The notes beneath the pieces are model-generated. The model worked only from the letters and a program-made list of their open reading frames with translations, had not been told where the DNA came from and ran no database searches. Shown here in pieces: positions 18,915 to 30,355 of a DNA stretch of 64,000 nucleotides. Numbering within the stretch: the stretch's first letter is position 1; the number at the start of each line of letters is the position of its first letter. The DNA is from Myrmaecium sp. VS I D KN 1 (lineage: Eukaryota > Ascomycota > Dothideomycetes > Valsariales > Valsariaceae): contig JADQAV010000044.1 of assembly GCA_019775845.1 (NCBI GenBank), positions 310,001-374,000 of the forward strand. The letters run 5' to 3'. Position numbers and translations under genes: made by a program.

Positions 18915-19486
18915 ACCGCCTGCTTTACCCTTGGGATTCCCGCGCCGATGTATAGACTCTCATCGATAGCCTCGACACCACTACCTGGCGCCTCCTACTC
19001 CCCTGCCCTCTCACCAACCCCCTTACTAGGCCTTTTGACAGGATTCTCACCCTTGCTCGCAGGACCTCTCGTGGGCCTCTCGCTGCGTACCTTACAGGGT
19101 CTCTTACAGGGTAAGAGTAAGTTACAACCCTGCCGCAGCTTCTTCGAGCCTATCTGTGAAAATCGCTCGTGAACCTGAATTGCAGGGCTTCACAGGCCTA
19201 CCTGCATGGTTTTTTATGGTGCTTCTTGCAACGCTGCAACGAAGAGAATACCGATAGAGGGAATGATAAGTAGGGAGAGTGGGAACAACAAGATATTCTG
19301 AAGATAGATACTCTGTAAATAGGTATCCTATACAAGTAAACCCTTGAAAGAGAGGGCTGGAATGGGTAAATTCCAACAATAGAAATACTGCAAAAGCAGT
19401 CCCCAAAAAGGGCGGGCTGAAAAGTGTGAAAAAGGGGTATTTCGCTGCAAAAGAATTGGAAGAAAAACCTAACGCTATTAAAGAAT
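18915..19486. other. Non-coding flank of the nuclease-like gene
   Basis: No gene is recognised. The left part holds degenerate ACAGG/CTCGCAGG words, loosely like those at 34.6-34.9 kb. Confidence 0.35.
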
Positions 19487-20811
19487 TCATGCATCGCCTT
19501 CCCTCTCCTTCCCTAACGCATACTTCTCGAACCACGGTAGGTACGTCTCGACAGACCACTGCGCGAGGAGCTGGAGCATAGTGATAATCTGGTAGACTCC
19601 CGAGATGTCGCGAGTGCTGCCGATGAGCACGTTGTGCCAGATTATAGTCTGAGAAAAAAATATTAGTGAACGGACCGACCGAGTTGAATAGAGCAGGTCT
19701 AGGTAGGAGTACTTACCTCGACGCCGTTGCGCGTCGCCGTAAGAAAATACCAGTCGGGACCTTGAATAATAACAAGGGGGAGGAACGGCGGGAGGAGGGC
19801 GCGCGCATCGGTTGCTGGGGCGTGAAGGCGCACGAGCTGCTCGAGCCGCTTGAACTGCGCCGCGACCCAGAGCCCGGCCTGGAGCTTGGCGAGCTGGAGG
19901 TTCTGCCCAGTCTTAATGCTGACCGAGATCGGCAGGTCGAGCAAGGGCTCGTAGGCCGTATGGTTGAGGTAGAAGTCGTCGAGGGCGTAGTGCCGGACCA
20001 GCTCGTTGCGCGCCTGCTGCGCCGCCTCGCTCAGATTGAGACGGAACACGGCGTCGATCATCCCGGACTCGGAGTGACGGCCAGACGGGCTCATAGTGAG
20101 GATGGAAGGAGGCTCAGCGCGTGCGGAGGAACTGGAACGGAGTTCAGCTATAAATATATAAGCTGAAGAGTGAGGGAGAAATCGGCTCCAGCTAAAGACT
20201 TACCACTCCACGCATTCCAGTAACGATGAGCGGTCGCGCAGCGCAAGGTCGTAGATATAAGCATATACGTGAACAGCCCAATATGCTTCATCATGGCCCT
20301 CGGCTAAGCACTTCAGCGTCCTTGACTGGACTTTGGCGGCTTTCTTCAGCGGTGGAACCCAGCCTAGCTTCCTACGCGCATTGTCCGAGTCGAAGCAGCT
20401 GTCGCAAAGGTCGTCGGCAAGCTTATCGGAAAGGAATGTGTCCTTCACGCATAGGGCTGTCAGCATGGAGCGATGGGAAGGTCCAAGGAACGATGAACGT
20501 ACCTTCAAATCGGCAGGCAAGATATTGCGACCGCGCGATACCTCCGTCCGGACCTTATTGAACCACACCTTGGCCTCCGCCGGCAGCCTCTCGTCCCGTG
20601 TGTCAAACGGGTGGTATTTGATGGGCTCGTTATGATGGCGTGTATCGGTTGTCCTCTTCACCGAACTCGCCCGACGCGACCGAGCGGATTGTGACGTCGA
20701 AGTAGGCCCGGAGAGTGACGAGATGATCAGAGGGGAGCGAGGGGAAAGATCGACATCGGATGGGGTGCATGAGTTCTCGGAGTCATCGCTGGGACGGATG
20801 CGCTTAGCCAT
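19487..20811 (-). CDS. PD-(D/E)XK nuclease-like domain protein, three exons
   Basis: Minus-strand exons 20204-20811, 19717-20131 and 19487-19648 are separated by GT-AG introns of 72 and 68 bp; phases agree and give 394 residues. The order of blocks matches fungal PD-(D/E)XK nuclease-like proteins: a disordered N-terminus (RPSDDSENS…), a helical middle, GMIDAVFRL (the expected Asp strand), PISVSIKTGQN, AKLQAGLWVAAQFKRLEQL, LPLVIIQGPDWYFLTATR, IGSTRDISGVYQIITML and YLPWFEKYAL. In relatives I recall, the second active-site strand reads like ISIETK; here it is VSIKTG, so the E-x-K pair appears lost and the protein may not cut DNA. The biological role of this family is unknown to me. A further upstream frame to 21011 (MQPPSILKS…) might be an additional 5' exon. 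It is divergent to a second, broken member at 21.5 kb. Confidence 0.72.
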
Positions 20812-21546
20812 CGGTTCTTCGAGGAGGTCGGACCAGCCTCGAGCTTGCGCTTAGTGGAAGCACCATTGGGAGCCGAATAAAAAGCGAGGACGCCCTGACG
20901 CCAGGATTCGACGAGGGAGTAGAGGTTGGAATGGCCCACGGCCGTTGGACTGTCGCGCATAGAGAGGTAGGGAGTACATACTGAACTTTTCAAGATGGAG
21001 GGAGGCTGCATGGTCGTTACCTACGCACTGAAGTACTTACAGTACCTAGGTAATCAGCAGGGGTTAAGTTCCAATTCGCGGGGTAAATAGGTAGCTTTAC
21101 GCGGAGCGGAATAACTCTTACCCTAGCAAATCCTTCTGAATAAACGTGGCCGTATATGGAGTATTAGATAAGTTAGATATTATTTTACCTTCATTTTTAA
21201 TGGTAGACCCCTATATATAGGCACATAGGCTACCTGGTGTACTACTAGATAGAAAACTATTAATAATTTCACTAGGTATCTTTTAAAGAAGGAAGCTAGA
21301 AGGTTAGAAGAATATCTAATAATTTTCCCTACTAATATACTATAATAGATATATTATAAAACTTTCCGCTACCGTACTGGTTGAGGGATTAATAAGGTGG
21401 ATTCAGATAGATAAGATAGCACATTCCCCACGGGGCTTAGGGGTGCTTCCCTCGAGTATCGAATGCAGCGCAGTGGACTAAACACATGTGAACACGGCGG
21501 AATGTGACCTATCCGCTATCCGCTATCCGCTATCCGCTCAAGCAAC
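20812..21546. repeat. AT-rich, RIP-like block between divergent nuclease-like genes
   Basis: From about 21120 to 21420 the sequence is strongly AT-rich and full of TA dinucleotides (for example AATAATTTTCCCTACTAATA), with no coding sense, as left by repeat-induced C-to-T mutation. Nearby at 21508-21538 is a short tandem TATCCGC repeat of about four copies. The block separates the two divergent nuclease-like genes and presumably includes their promoters. Confidence 0.5.
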
Positions 21547-22998
21547 ATGGACACGAAGAAGGTCCATCAGTGGCTGTCCTCCCTGCCTCCATCTGTTCAA
21601 ACCCGGTCGTCAACAACCCCGCTCAGTGCTGATGGCAATATCACTGGCCCTCCGCCGCCCTCTCCATGTCGCTCTCATCGCGGTCGCAAGAGGCGGAGAG
21701 TCCTTGACTCCGATACTCCATTGACGATCCTTCCTCTGCAACCGGCTCAACCAGCCCGGGCCTTCTTACTGGCCATGTGATCCTCAAGCCAACCGCCCCG
21801 TCCCCGAAAGGAAGCCGATCGGGCTCGCGGAGTCCCCTCCGCCGCCAGTACGTGCTGCTGGACAGAGCGATCCCGCCGTTTCGAATCTGTCAGCCCGGTC
21901 CGAGTGTGCAGTCTCCTGCTTTGGTAGTAGAAGTGCGGAACATCTTAACTCAGGATCTCACGGTCGGCGTAATCCCCTCCTGCCTCAAGGTTAGCTGAGC
22001 CTTGAACGCTGGCATCTGTTGCCCGAGAAGGTTCGTTAACAGATAGGTTAAAGGAGCGACTAAAGAGTATCGACCCTGAGGGCTTCCCTGGCATTCCGAG
22101 TACGGCGTTTGATCAGAGTAAATCCCCGCCGATCGAGGTGTTAATGAGCTCTGGAGCCGCGTCCAGCGCATCTTTACGAAGGCAGAGCGTTGCTTCACTC
22201 ACCAGAAGGATGAAGGGGCATGGATGGCGGTCGTTCAATCCGTCCTGGAGCCAATCTCGACTCCTCTAGACGATATGCTTGAACTCAACAACGTGTACGC
22301 TATGATTTATGTAGCTTGCTGCCATACTCCGAGATTGATTGACATCTAGGCAGTTCCAGGCCATCGAGCCCGAGCACCTGCCCGTCCTTCCTAACGTGAA
22401 GGGCCGGTCGATCCATGGGAAAGCTGACTTTGCGCTCGCGTTCAATCCGCACAACAGCACTGTAATCTCAATAGTTGATACGGTGATTTCTGTTCATCCT
22501 GATATCATGCTGAGCCAGATGGCCGATGCGTATACCGGACGATTGCCGGTAGCATGTGGCGTAGAAGTCAAATCTAGCGGAGGCGATGCCACCGAGGCTC
22601 TCCAACAGCTTGGAGTATGGTCTGCGGCAGGCCTGGATAAGGTTCGCACTTTGGCGATGCACGCGCGCCGCATGGAGCTGTCGACCGGAAGCCTGCAGCC
22701 ATTCATCGGGTGGACTATCGTAGGACACGATTGGAGGCTTTTTATTATCTGGAAGGACGAATGAAGTGGTGCCGTAGTAAGTTATCTTCCAGATATGCTC
22801 TCATTCAGTTAACCTGACCCTATGTAGACTACTCTTAGACCTATTACTTCACTCTCACATAGTACGGACAGCTACCAGAGTATCTTCATCCTCCTCCGGC
22901 TTGGCGCCCGGGTGCGGGAATGGCTTACCATGAAGTATTGGCCGTGGCTGCATAAGGAGGTTCTGACACCCTTAGCCGCTATGGACATTTGTAGTTAA
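21547..22998 (+). pseudogene. Second PD-(D/E)XK nuclease-like gene, apparently broken
   Basis: The N-terminus MDTKKVHQWLSSLPPSV and KRRRVLDSDTPLT fit the start of this fungal family. Further on, GVIPSCLK, GFPGIPSTAFDQSK, RSIHGKADFALAF (Asp strand), VACGVEVKSSGGDATEALQQ (E-x-K with E and K both present), QLGVWSAAGLDKV and the C-terminal REWLTMKYWPWLHKEVL can be recognised. Unlike its neighbour at 19.5 kb it keeps the E-x-K pair. The pieces are spread over different frames and the copy appears broken in a few places, so it is probably not expressed as a full protein. Presence of two divergent members in one small island suggests duplication or transfer of a subtelomeric gene family; this is inference. 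Confidence 0.62.
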
Positions 22999-24805
22999 TG
23001 CCTCTTTCTATTAGGATGTTGACAGAAGCGCAGGAAAGAGTCTTGGGAACCGATGGGACGCAGACCCCATATAAGGAATAATTTCTTAGTTTAACGACGT
23101 GCGAGTACCTAAAGCGATTTAAAGTGATTTTAGCGCAATCGATACGCAAATGGATGGCGAGCTGCTCGGGGTATAAATAATTTCCATACGCATCCTCGAC
23201 AGATATGCTCGGGTTCGCTGGCAGATTTTAGCACACGACTAGACTTATAGAGTTAATGACAAGACTTGCCTAGAAATCGATCTCGCTCTGGGCCTTTCAG
23301 CCTTGCTTTTACCTGTTAACCATTGAACAACAGTTTCAATGACCTGGTGCCGGTGAGTAAATTACAGAATAAGGGCTAGGGCTAGGGTTAAGATATATCG
23401 TTACAATGGCATCTCCAGGAAGGAGAACAAGCAGAATCGCGATATCTCTGTCCATGAATCCAGCGGCCAGAGTACCAATATTTAATGCCATATACGACTC
23501 TCCAAGGCTCTCCGGCTGCTGAGGTTAGAAAGAAATCACCTGCGCGGTGTCGCGAGAGAGGGTGCGACGACTAATTCACAGGCATTGAAGCATTTTATTA
23601 GGCGACTGGATCGAGAATTTGACATCGGAAGCGTGAAGGACCGGAGTCTTGAGCACTGGAAGCGTGAAGGGCGGAGTGGTGTTTGCGATGTTATGGAGTT
23701 AAGAACGATGAGCGTACCACACTATTCCGAGCCAGATGGATAGTTACTTCTTCCAAACTGGGGATCCCTAATACGAGGAGTTTTCTGGATATTGAAGAAT
23801 TGTCAAAGGGAATGTAAGAGTGCCTGCTCATTTTAATCATTTTTTCCTCGATCGGCCATGACAGGCTACCTCAACTCTGCAAGATGCGTCACTGCCACCA
23901 CCACAATCAAAGCAATCCACAAGCGGACTGCGATTCCTTATCACCCAACATAGATTGTCGACTGGGACTCCTGTCTCCTTCTTCACTGCTCTCCCTTCAA
24001 ATCAAAAGGCGTGACCATCACAGACGTCAAAGTGAACTCATAATGTCGTCCCAGTTGGCTCACGGTTTCCGCGATTTTAGCGCAGGAGTACCTGCGCCCT
24101 ACCGTCTGCTTCTCATCCGGAAGTCGCCCATGGATTTCCCAGAAGGCATCGATACGGCAGGGTGGTTCGAGCGGCGGCTCACTTGCCCAGAAATCCCAGA
24201 TCAGGTATATTCCGGCCTGCTGCCCCGTAAAGGGGTTGTACCGAATCACGACATGGAAGTTGGTTGCGGAGGGTTGATTATGTATTTGCGATGCGTGCGG
24301 CCGAAGATGTGGTCGGGGCTAATCGGTCGTGGTAGACGGATGGATGGCTGGATGGTGGAGGAAGTGAAGTGAACCGACCGTGTCCTTCCGATGGGAGCAT
24401 GCAACGGGCGGCGTGAGGGTAACGTACTAAGCACAGCGGCGGGTCAACGGCGACGGGTCAACGGCTTCCCGGAACCGACTCCGGCTGTGAATAGGCTTAA
24501 GAGTAGAAAGCTGAGCGTACCGAGGCTGGAATGCCGCGCATATTGATACCTTGTATCTTGAATTATCGTTTGCGCATTCCCATGGGCCTGCTGCTTGCTC
24601 TGTAGGTCCTGAAGAAATGAACTTTCCGGGAATACTCGAGGTACCTTACGCTCTGTAACGCCTAAAGATGAATGTGTATACCACGCATTCAGAGGTGTTG
24701 AGGCAAGATATAGCATGCATCAGGCTGGGGAGACGGCTGTACACCAAAGCTGGCGGTAGCATACATGTTGTGCCTAGTGTTCTCTTTGTCATCAACTAGA
24801 AATAG
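22999..24805. other. Gene-free stretch with a degenerate telomere-like tract
   Basis: Only short unconvincing frames. At 23372-23390 a GGGCTAGGGCTAGGGTTA tract resembles degenerate telomere units and forms the right border of the nuclease island. Surroundings are low in coding bias. Confidence 0.4.
23372..23390 (+). repeat. Degenerate telomere-like tract
   Basis: Three TAGGG-containing units, two of them GCTAGGG and one leading into GGTTA. With the clear TTAGGG/CCCTAA site at 18.9 kb it brackets the two nuclease-like genes. Short enough to be chance on its own. Confidence 0.4.
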
Positions 24806-24905
24806 GCAGGATGGCCGAGTTGGTTATGGCGCCAGGTTAAGGTTCACCTTAGCATACTGATTCCTGGTGGGGAAACCCGCGCGAGTTCGAGTCTCGTTCC
24901 TGTCA
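24806..24905 (+). tRNA. tRNA-Leu, class II, probably with a short intron
   Basis: Acceptor GGCAGGA pairs with TCCTGTC (one G-U pair). The D arm (TGGCCGAGTTGGTTATGGC), a long variable arm with a GGG/CCC stem, and the T arm with GAGTTCGAGTCTC give a class II tRNA. The TGGCCGAG start and acceptor fit leucine rather than serine. The anticodon region lies at about 24833-24865 and includes a short intron whose CCTTA can pair with the loop. By eye I cannot fix the anticodon register between a TAG/TAA and an AAG reading. Confidence 0.82.
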
Positions 24906-26509
24906 CTATTCTTTTTCAATTATTTTAGGCCCTCTTCGTCCTCTCGCCGGCTTCAGTCTTGCTTATCATCCTTTTTGCAATCTTCAGATTGCCCCAACCG
25001 GGATAGCGGATGGTGACTGGCGGAACTGGTCGCTATAGAGCGACGTCAAGAACCTGAGATTAGAAAAAAATAACAATCACAGCCTTTCCCCTCCTCATGC
25101 TACTTTTCCGCCTCAATGCAATCTACCACCGTCCCAAGACAATAATAAGCGAAGACATCCCCTCCTTACCTATCGCCTTCCTCATTTTTCTTCTGCCCGC
25201 TGGTGCCTATGGAACCCATGGGATTGTCGGCCCCTATTAAAACTCCGAGTGGCTTCTGGAACTTTCAGAAGATGCTGCTGCTGTTATCTGCAGCACAAAG
25301 GTATGGCTGATACGCCGTAGCGAGGAGAGCTCTGAAAGAAGCCGGTTTTCCTAGAAGGCTGCAGCAAACCCGAGCAACAGCAGTGTAAACGATATGACAT
25401 AGTTGCAAAACATACCTACCTTTACAAAACCGAAGCGGACACCACATGGATGCTGGAGGAGCAGGACGGCAGAAAAGAAGATGACAGTGCCTTTATTCCG
25501 AGTCGTAGTGCTCTCACATCGATAAATCAGCTGTAGAAGAAACAGCAGGACCAGTCACAAATGCCCTTAAGCAAGCAAAGGTAAACACAACGGCCCAACT
25601 TATTCTCACCTTCCTCGAGCCCCATACTGCCTCCTACACAATTTCTCCCCCACCGTTCACCCTTCAGACTGTCCACATCATACAACATTCCTCCTCCCTC
25701 ACCGCCTGCGCTCCGCGCCCTCGTCCGCAATGAAGCTCACCAGCGCCCTCAGTCCGGCTAGTTCCTGCCTCCCGCTTGGGCGTTCTCGGCCCGGTATTGG
25801 TCCCGTATTCAAATCCTGCGTCCCCGGGACTGCGTGTACCCTCATTGCGGAAGTGGTGCGGTCCAGTGAGCTAGGTTGACAGCGATGCGAAGAGGTAGGC
25901 TACGCGGGACCCTCTGCGAAGCTTCCAGACAGAGTTGCGTCCGACCGATCGGCCTGGGTATCCCTTTGAAGCGTTATCTTCCCGTGGAGATGGTGAGATT
26001 CCGTGGCTGGGCGGATGATTTGACTTCTTAGGCGATGGATAGACACCCGACACGGCAATTCAGGACTGATTGTTCTCTGATGATGCTGGTGGCGGGAGAG
26101 CAGAAGGCTACGTGATACGAGGCAGGTTCTATCAAGCAGGAGTGGTGGGTGAGAGGAAGATATGGAGAGAGGAGGATGAGGAAAAGGACGGGCACGTTAG
26201 GCGTGCAGAGGGGTATATTATAATGATAAAAGATGACACGGAAGGTAGGTCTACTGGAATATATACTCTGGGGTAATAGAATAGGGCTGCGGCGTTTTAA
26301 AAGCAGGTTGCAGTACTCTGCTACACTCACACAGCAGGATATACGAGCGACATGGTCTTCCTAGTATAGCGGGGGATGGAGCTGGTCGGCCCCATTTGCG
26401 ACAACGATCGTTAAAAACCGACCCAGACGCACAGGATATATCGCTTGCCGCTACTTTCGAAATGAAAAAAGAAGAAAAAGCAAGTATCAGTCTAGCATAG
26501 AAGCAAAAA
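24906..26509. other. Gene-free stretch between tRNA genes
   Basis: No gene, repeat or tRNA recognised besides the flanking tRNAs. Open frames here are short and biased to low complexity. Confidence 0.4.
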
Positions 26510-26593
26510 TGCGTCGGCCGGGAATCGAACCCGGGGCCTGCCGACGTTGTCCTATTATGGCAACGGCAGATTTTACCACTAAACCACCAACGC
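26510..26593 (-). tRNA. tRNA-Gly (GCC) with 13-nt intron
   Basis: On the minus strand the gene begins GCGTTGGTGGTTTAGTGG and ends CCGACGC plus discriminator A. Arms are the same as in the copy at 8243-8334. The anticodon GCC is at 26559-26561. The intron after TTGCCA is about 13 bases (TAATAGGACAACG), shorter and different from the 21-base intron of the other copy, while the exons appear identical. Confidence 0.95.
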
Positions 26594-26889
26594 TTTGCGC
26601 TTGGAATCACATGTTGAAGAGTGAGGTTTTGCCATTCATATAGTTAGTTGTGTAGCAGTAGCTTAATTCGGGCTCGTATAGAGTGAATCGTAGTAATAAG
26701 TTATACTACTACTCTTCTGCTATCCCTCTTCTCCATCTCCTATTCTTATGCGCCTTACGAATCTCTTATTCTTGAACCGGAGGAAGGTTAAAGTTCACCT
26801 TCATACTAATATAGGAGAATATATCGTTTAGTAGAGAGCGAGTGAAAGTCTTCCTCTTTACCTTAAAGCGAAGATAGTTAGTACATGAC
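26594..26889. other. Intergenic, moderately AT-rich
   Basis: Non-coding; TA-rich words such as AATAAGTTATACTACTACT occur near 26695-26715, consistent with a mutated old repeat. Confidence 0.35.
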
Positions 26890-27279
26890 CTACCGGGTAG
26901 CCCATTCGACCTTGGTCGGCGTTTTCAGATGGGAATGGGTGAAGTAGAACTCGTTATTCTTGTACGCAACTAGTTCGAGCTGGGATTCCAGAGACGTTAG
27001 CTAGGTAGATTCGACAAGGACGACTTATGGAAAGTATCATACCTCCGCACTGCCAGCATCTTTCCAGGCGCGCTGTGTCGCGTTGAGAAAGTCATCCTCG
27101 TCGACACCGAGGCGGACGAAGCCGCCGAAGCTGGTGGAGAGAACGAAGTGGTCGCCGGCTTCTACGCGGGCGACATACTCGGCCGTTTCGGCGTAGCCTT
27201 GGAGGAAGAGCTCGTAGAATTTCTTGTTGCCGAAGATACTGATGTCGGACAGTCGGTGCTTCTTGACCGCGGGACGCAT
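26890..27279 (-). CDS. Hypothetical small protein, two exons
   Basis: Not recognised. The minus-strand exons 27043-27279 and 26890-27000 join across a 42-bp GT-AG intron (GTATGA…CTAG) into a clean frame of 115 residues. Parts include RLSDISIFGNKKFYELFLQG, YAETAEYVARVEAGDHFVLS, FGGFVRLGVDEDDFL and LESQLELVAYKNNEFYFTHS. Mixed charge and hydrophobic pattern look like a small globular protein without signal peptide or membrane helix. The intron is short for a fungus, so the model is not certain. It lies just outside the nuclease-like island. Confidence 0.45.
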
Positions 27280-28187
27280 GGTTTACTAGGAGGTGTGAAA
27301 GATGCGTATGCGATGATTTGAAGCGAAAGATATCCTTCGGTTCTGGTTCCCGCAGAAAGAAGGCAGATGTTGTAGCGATTAGCTTTTTTCAAAGCCTGGC
27401 GGCTGTCCTGATGTGCTCTTAAGTAGTCTGATTACAGAGGTTGTGTTGCGCTACTCTTTGGGGTTCGTACCGTGCGTGATTGGTGTGCACGTGGTTCACC
27501 TCTCCGGATAATTTATGTGCTTGCGCGTCTACGAGAGAAGCACACGATGCTTGGTCCAGTGTATTAACAGTCTCATTGGGGGTAAGGGTTCGCATAACGA
27601 TGCGCCAGCATGACCTGGAGATGTTAAGCAGGTTGAGATATTGAACGCAAGGGAGAACAGTGACAGCGATCAAAAGTACTGTTACATTTGAAATGTGATG
27701 GATCTTGAATTGTGACTTCATACAGGATTGGTGAATGATAGCCACATCGGATTGGAGACTTACACCATGTAACTTGAGGTCAAAGACCGCGGCGAGTACG
27801 CCGCCCACGAGATACATATCTGCGAACACCTTGCGAGGACGAGTCCATGCTGCAAGCGGCCCTGTCGATCTGTGCGATGAGCTGTCAAGTCCATGATTGC
27901 AAGCACATTTCCTAACAATAGTGCCATGGTGATACGAAGCATATGTTCTGTCTCGCTGTCCCGAATGTAATTCTGCGCAGATCAAGAGATCATGTTATAC
28001 CGTACGGTACTATATGTACGTAAGGTTTAGCACTTCAACTCTGCATCATTTCATTGAAGAAGAAAAAACCGATCGAGAAGGACAATCGATATAAAACTCA
28101 TATAGAAAAGTTGGCCTCTCTTCTCTTCCTCCGGTTTTCCCTCCTTCCTCTCGTCCCTCCCGGCCATCCACCTCAGCACACCATCAC
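27280..28187. other. Intergenic stretch upstream and downstream of flanking minus-strand genes
   Basis: Long open frames on the minus strand (about 27419-27985) have no recognisable domain and poor codon bias, so I do not call a gene. Confidence 0.35.
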
Positions 28188-29582
28188 TCAATTATGCACC
28201 TTCGCCAACAAACCGGGGATGATCTCCAGATCCTCCTTCCGGTACGTATACTCGCCCTTATCGGAAATGGTGGGCACCTTGTTCGGACGCTGCTGCTGCG
28301 TCTGGCGACGGCGGACCCATTCCTCTGTGGTCAGATGTTGGCCCAGTTCGGTGAAGACGTTGGACGTCAGGCCGAGCCGGGTAAGCACGGGGCTGTTCTT
28401 GATGGGGTCCAGGATGACGTGGTTGTTTGGTCTGGAAAAGGTGGGTTGTGTTAGTGTTTCCTGCGCCTGCTTCTGTTCGATCGGTGGTGGGGAAGGGGAA
28501 TGGAGGATTTGCGCGGTGTCAAACTTGCTTACCGTGCGAAATACAACACACCCAGCCGATCGACATGCGCCTGGTCATCGGGGGGAGCATGGACGCGGTG
28601 CACGCTGCTGGCGACGTAGCCACCCGTCAAGGCGGTCAGCGCATCGCAGGTGTTGATGGTGATGGTCGCGTCCTGCGGCTTGACCCATTTCCACTGGCCG
28701 GTGGCGGCATTCTGGATCTGCAGCGCTGCGACGGGCTGGCGGAAGAGCAACGTGATCGAGCCCAGGTCGGTGTGGCCGGGGCTGTAGAGCTCGCCGACCT
28801 TGCGGTTCTCCTCGGGCGTGCGCGCGGCGTAGTGCATGTAGCGCAGGTGGTCTTCGCCGCGGTCATCGTACAGGTGGTCCCGCACGAGCTGGTCCTCGTC
28901 GGGAAGCTCGAGGAGGAGGGCGAAGAGGCGGAGCAGGGGGACGACGACTTCGGAGTGGCATTTCTGGTGGAGGTCGTGCGTGGGTTAGTGAGTGGAAGAC
29001 TGTCTCAATCGCGCTGGTGGACGATGCGTGTGAGTGCGATGGACGTATGTGCGCACCCGACTGAAGGTTTCAATCTCCTTGATGTGGTCCTGCAGCACTT
29101 GGGGATGCTTGCGGTCGTGGAAGCCGTCGAACTTGGGGAGGTTGTAGACTTGGATGTTGTCGTAGATGCCGTCGGCGAGTCTGCCAGGACATCGAGGTCA
29201 CTAATCAGCCACCACCATGTCTCAGGTGTGGAGGAGAGAGGGCAAAGCTGACGTACTTCCTCCTGCCAGCGGGGCGGTACCCGTTGTAATCCCCCTTCTC
29301 CAGCTTCTCTCGATCGTGGTACTTGAGCTTCTCCTCGAGGGGGAGGTTGTAGAACTCCCGACCCAAGGCGAACTGGCGGTCGACCTCCTCCTGGGAGATG
29401 TTGAAGTTGGTGACGTAGAAGAAGCCGACGTCGCGGACGGCGTGCTCGAGCTGTTGAACCAATTGCTGTTTACCGCCAGGCTGGTTGAACAGGCTGAGGT
29501 CAAGGGTGACCAGCTCGGCCCAGTCCAGGTCGGCCTTGGTGACGGGGACCTGCTCGTACGGGGTGAGGATTTTGCCCGGCAT
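28188..29582 (-). CDS. 2-oxoglutarate/Fe(II) dioxygenase, isopenicillin-N-synthase-like, four exons
   Basis: Minus-strand exons 29257-29582, 29057-29180, 28533-28963 and 28188-28431 with GT-AG introns give 374 residues. The N-terminal DIOX-type domain has VTLDLSLFNQ, HAVRDVGFFYVTNFNI, and GREFYNLPLEEKLKY; the C-terminal 2OG domain has the iron ligands H214 and D216 (GHTDLGSITLLF) and H272 (SSVHRV). The arginine that usually binds 2-oxoglutarate is R286, but the following residues read LG rather than the common x-S. Members hydroxylate, desaturate or cyclise small molecules in secondary metabolism or catabolism; substrate unknown. It is divergent from the MFS transporter at 30.36 kb with about 770 bp between start codons, so the two may be co-regulated. 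Confidence 0.92.
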
Positions 29583-30355
29583 GGTGAATAGAATGACGGG
29601 GAGCGAGGACAGGCAGGATTGGTAGAGGAGAGAGAGGCTGATGGGTAGGGAGAGAAGGGTAGCTAGGAGAGTGAGCGATGGAAAGAAGACAGGAGGAGGA
29701 CAAGGAGGAGGTAGAAATACAGGCGGACTGACTCCATCGACTTCCCCCCACCCCCTGGCATCGCAAACCCCGCCCGCCTTCCCCTCCTCGATATGTCGGC
29801 GATTGAGATGGGGTACGGGTGGATTGGTGATGTTTCGGGGGGAAGGGAGGGGTGGATGGATGGCGTAATGTGGGGTGCAGGTCACGACAAACTCCCTCCC
29901 TCACACATCACACATGCATTCGCAGAAACGTTCGCAAGTCAACCTGGCTCTGACACCATTCACCTCTTCCCCTCTTCACCATGTCTCCCCCCAGTCACCA
30001 CTTCAATCCCCTCCTAAATCCCTTGGAAGGAGCCCAGCGGGTACGGTACGTTCCTTCGGCCCGCTCGGGATATGCTCGAGAGAAAATGAATGGGGGCGGC
30101 ATCGGCTGTGCATTTCCCCCACCCCCATCCCGGCCTTATCATTCACTGTGCCATTTTAGCCCCCCTGATGCCATGAGATAGACGGCTGTACTGTAGGGAG
30201 ATGGATATAACTGCGCGTACAAAGAACACCAGATTCAGGCGATTTATATTTCACAACCTGTAGTACTTGCGTGCCTACATAACTGCCTCAAACCAACCTG
30301 CCTGCCCGCCTGCCACAAATCCGCCCAATCATCCTTCAAATCCCCAACTGAGCCA
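29583..30355. promoter_or_regulatory. Shared divergent promoter of oxygenase and transporter
   Basis: The start codons at 29582 (minus) and 30356 (plus) face away from each other across 773 bp. Several GATA words are present (for example GAGATAGACG near 30176 and GGATATAACTG near 30202), which could bind nitrogen-type GATA factors, but they are common by chance. No other gene is needed to explain the stretch. Confidence 0.45.

Noticed and set aside
27419-27985. 188-codon minus-strand frame
   Set aside because: No recognisable domain, and the neighbouring frames are also partly open; not supported as a gene.
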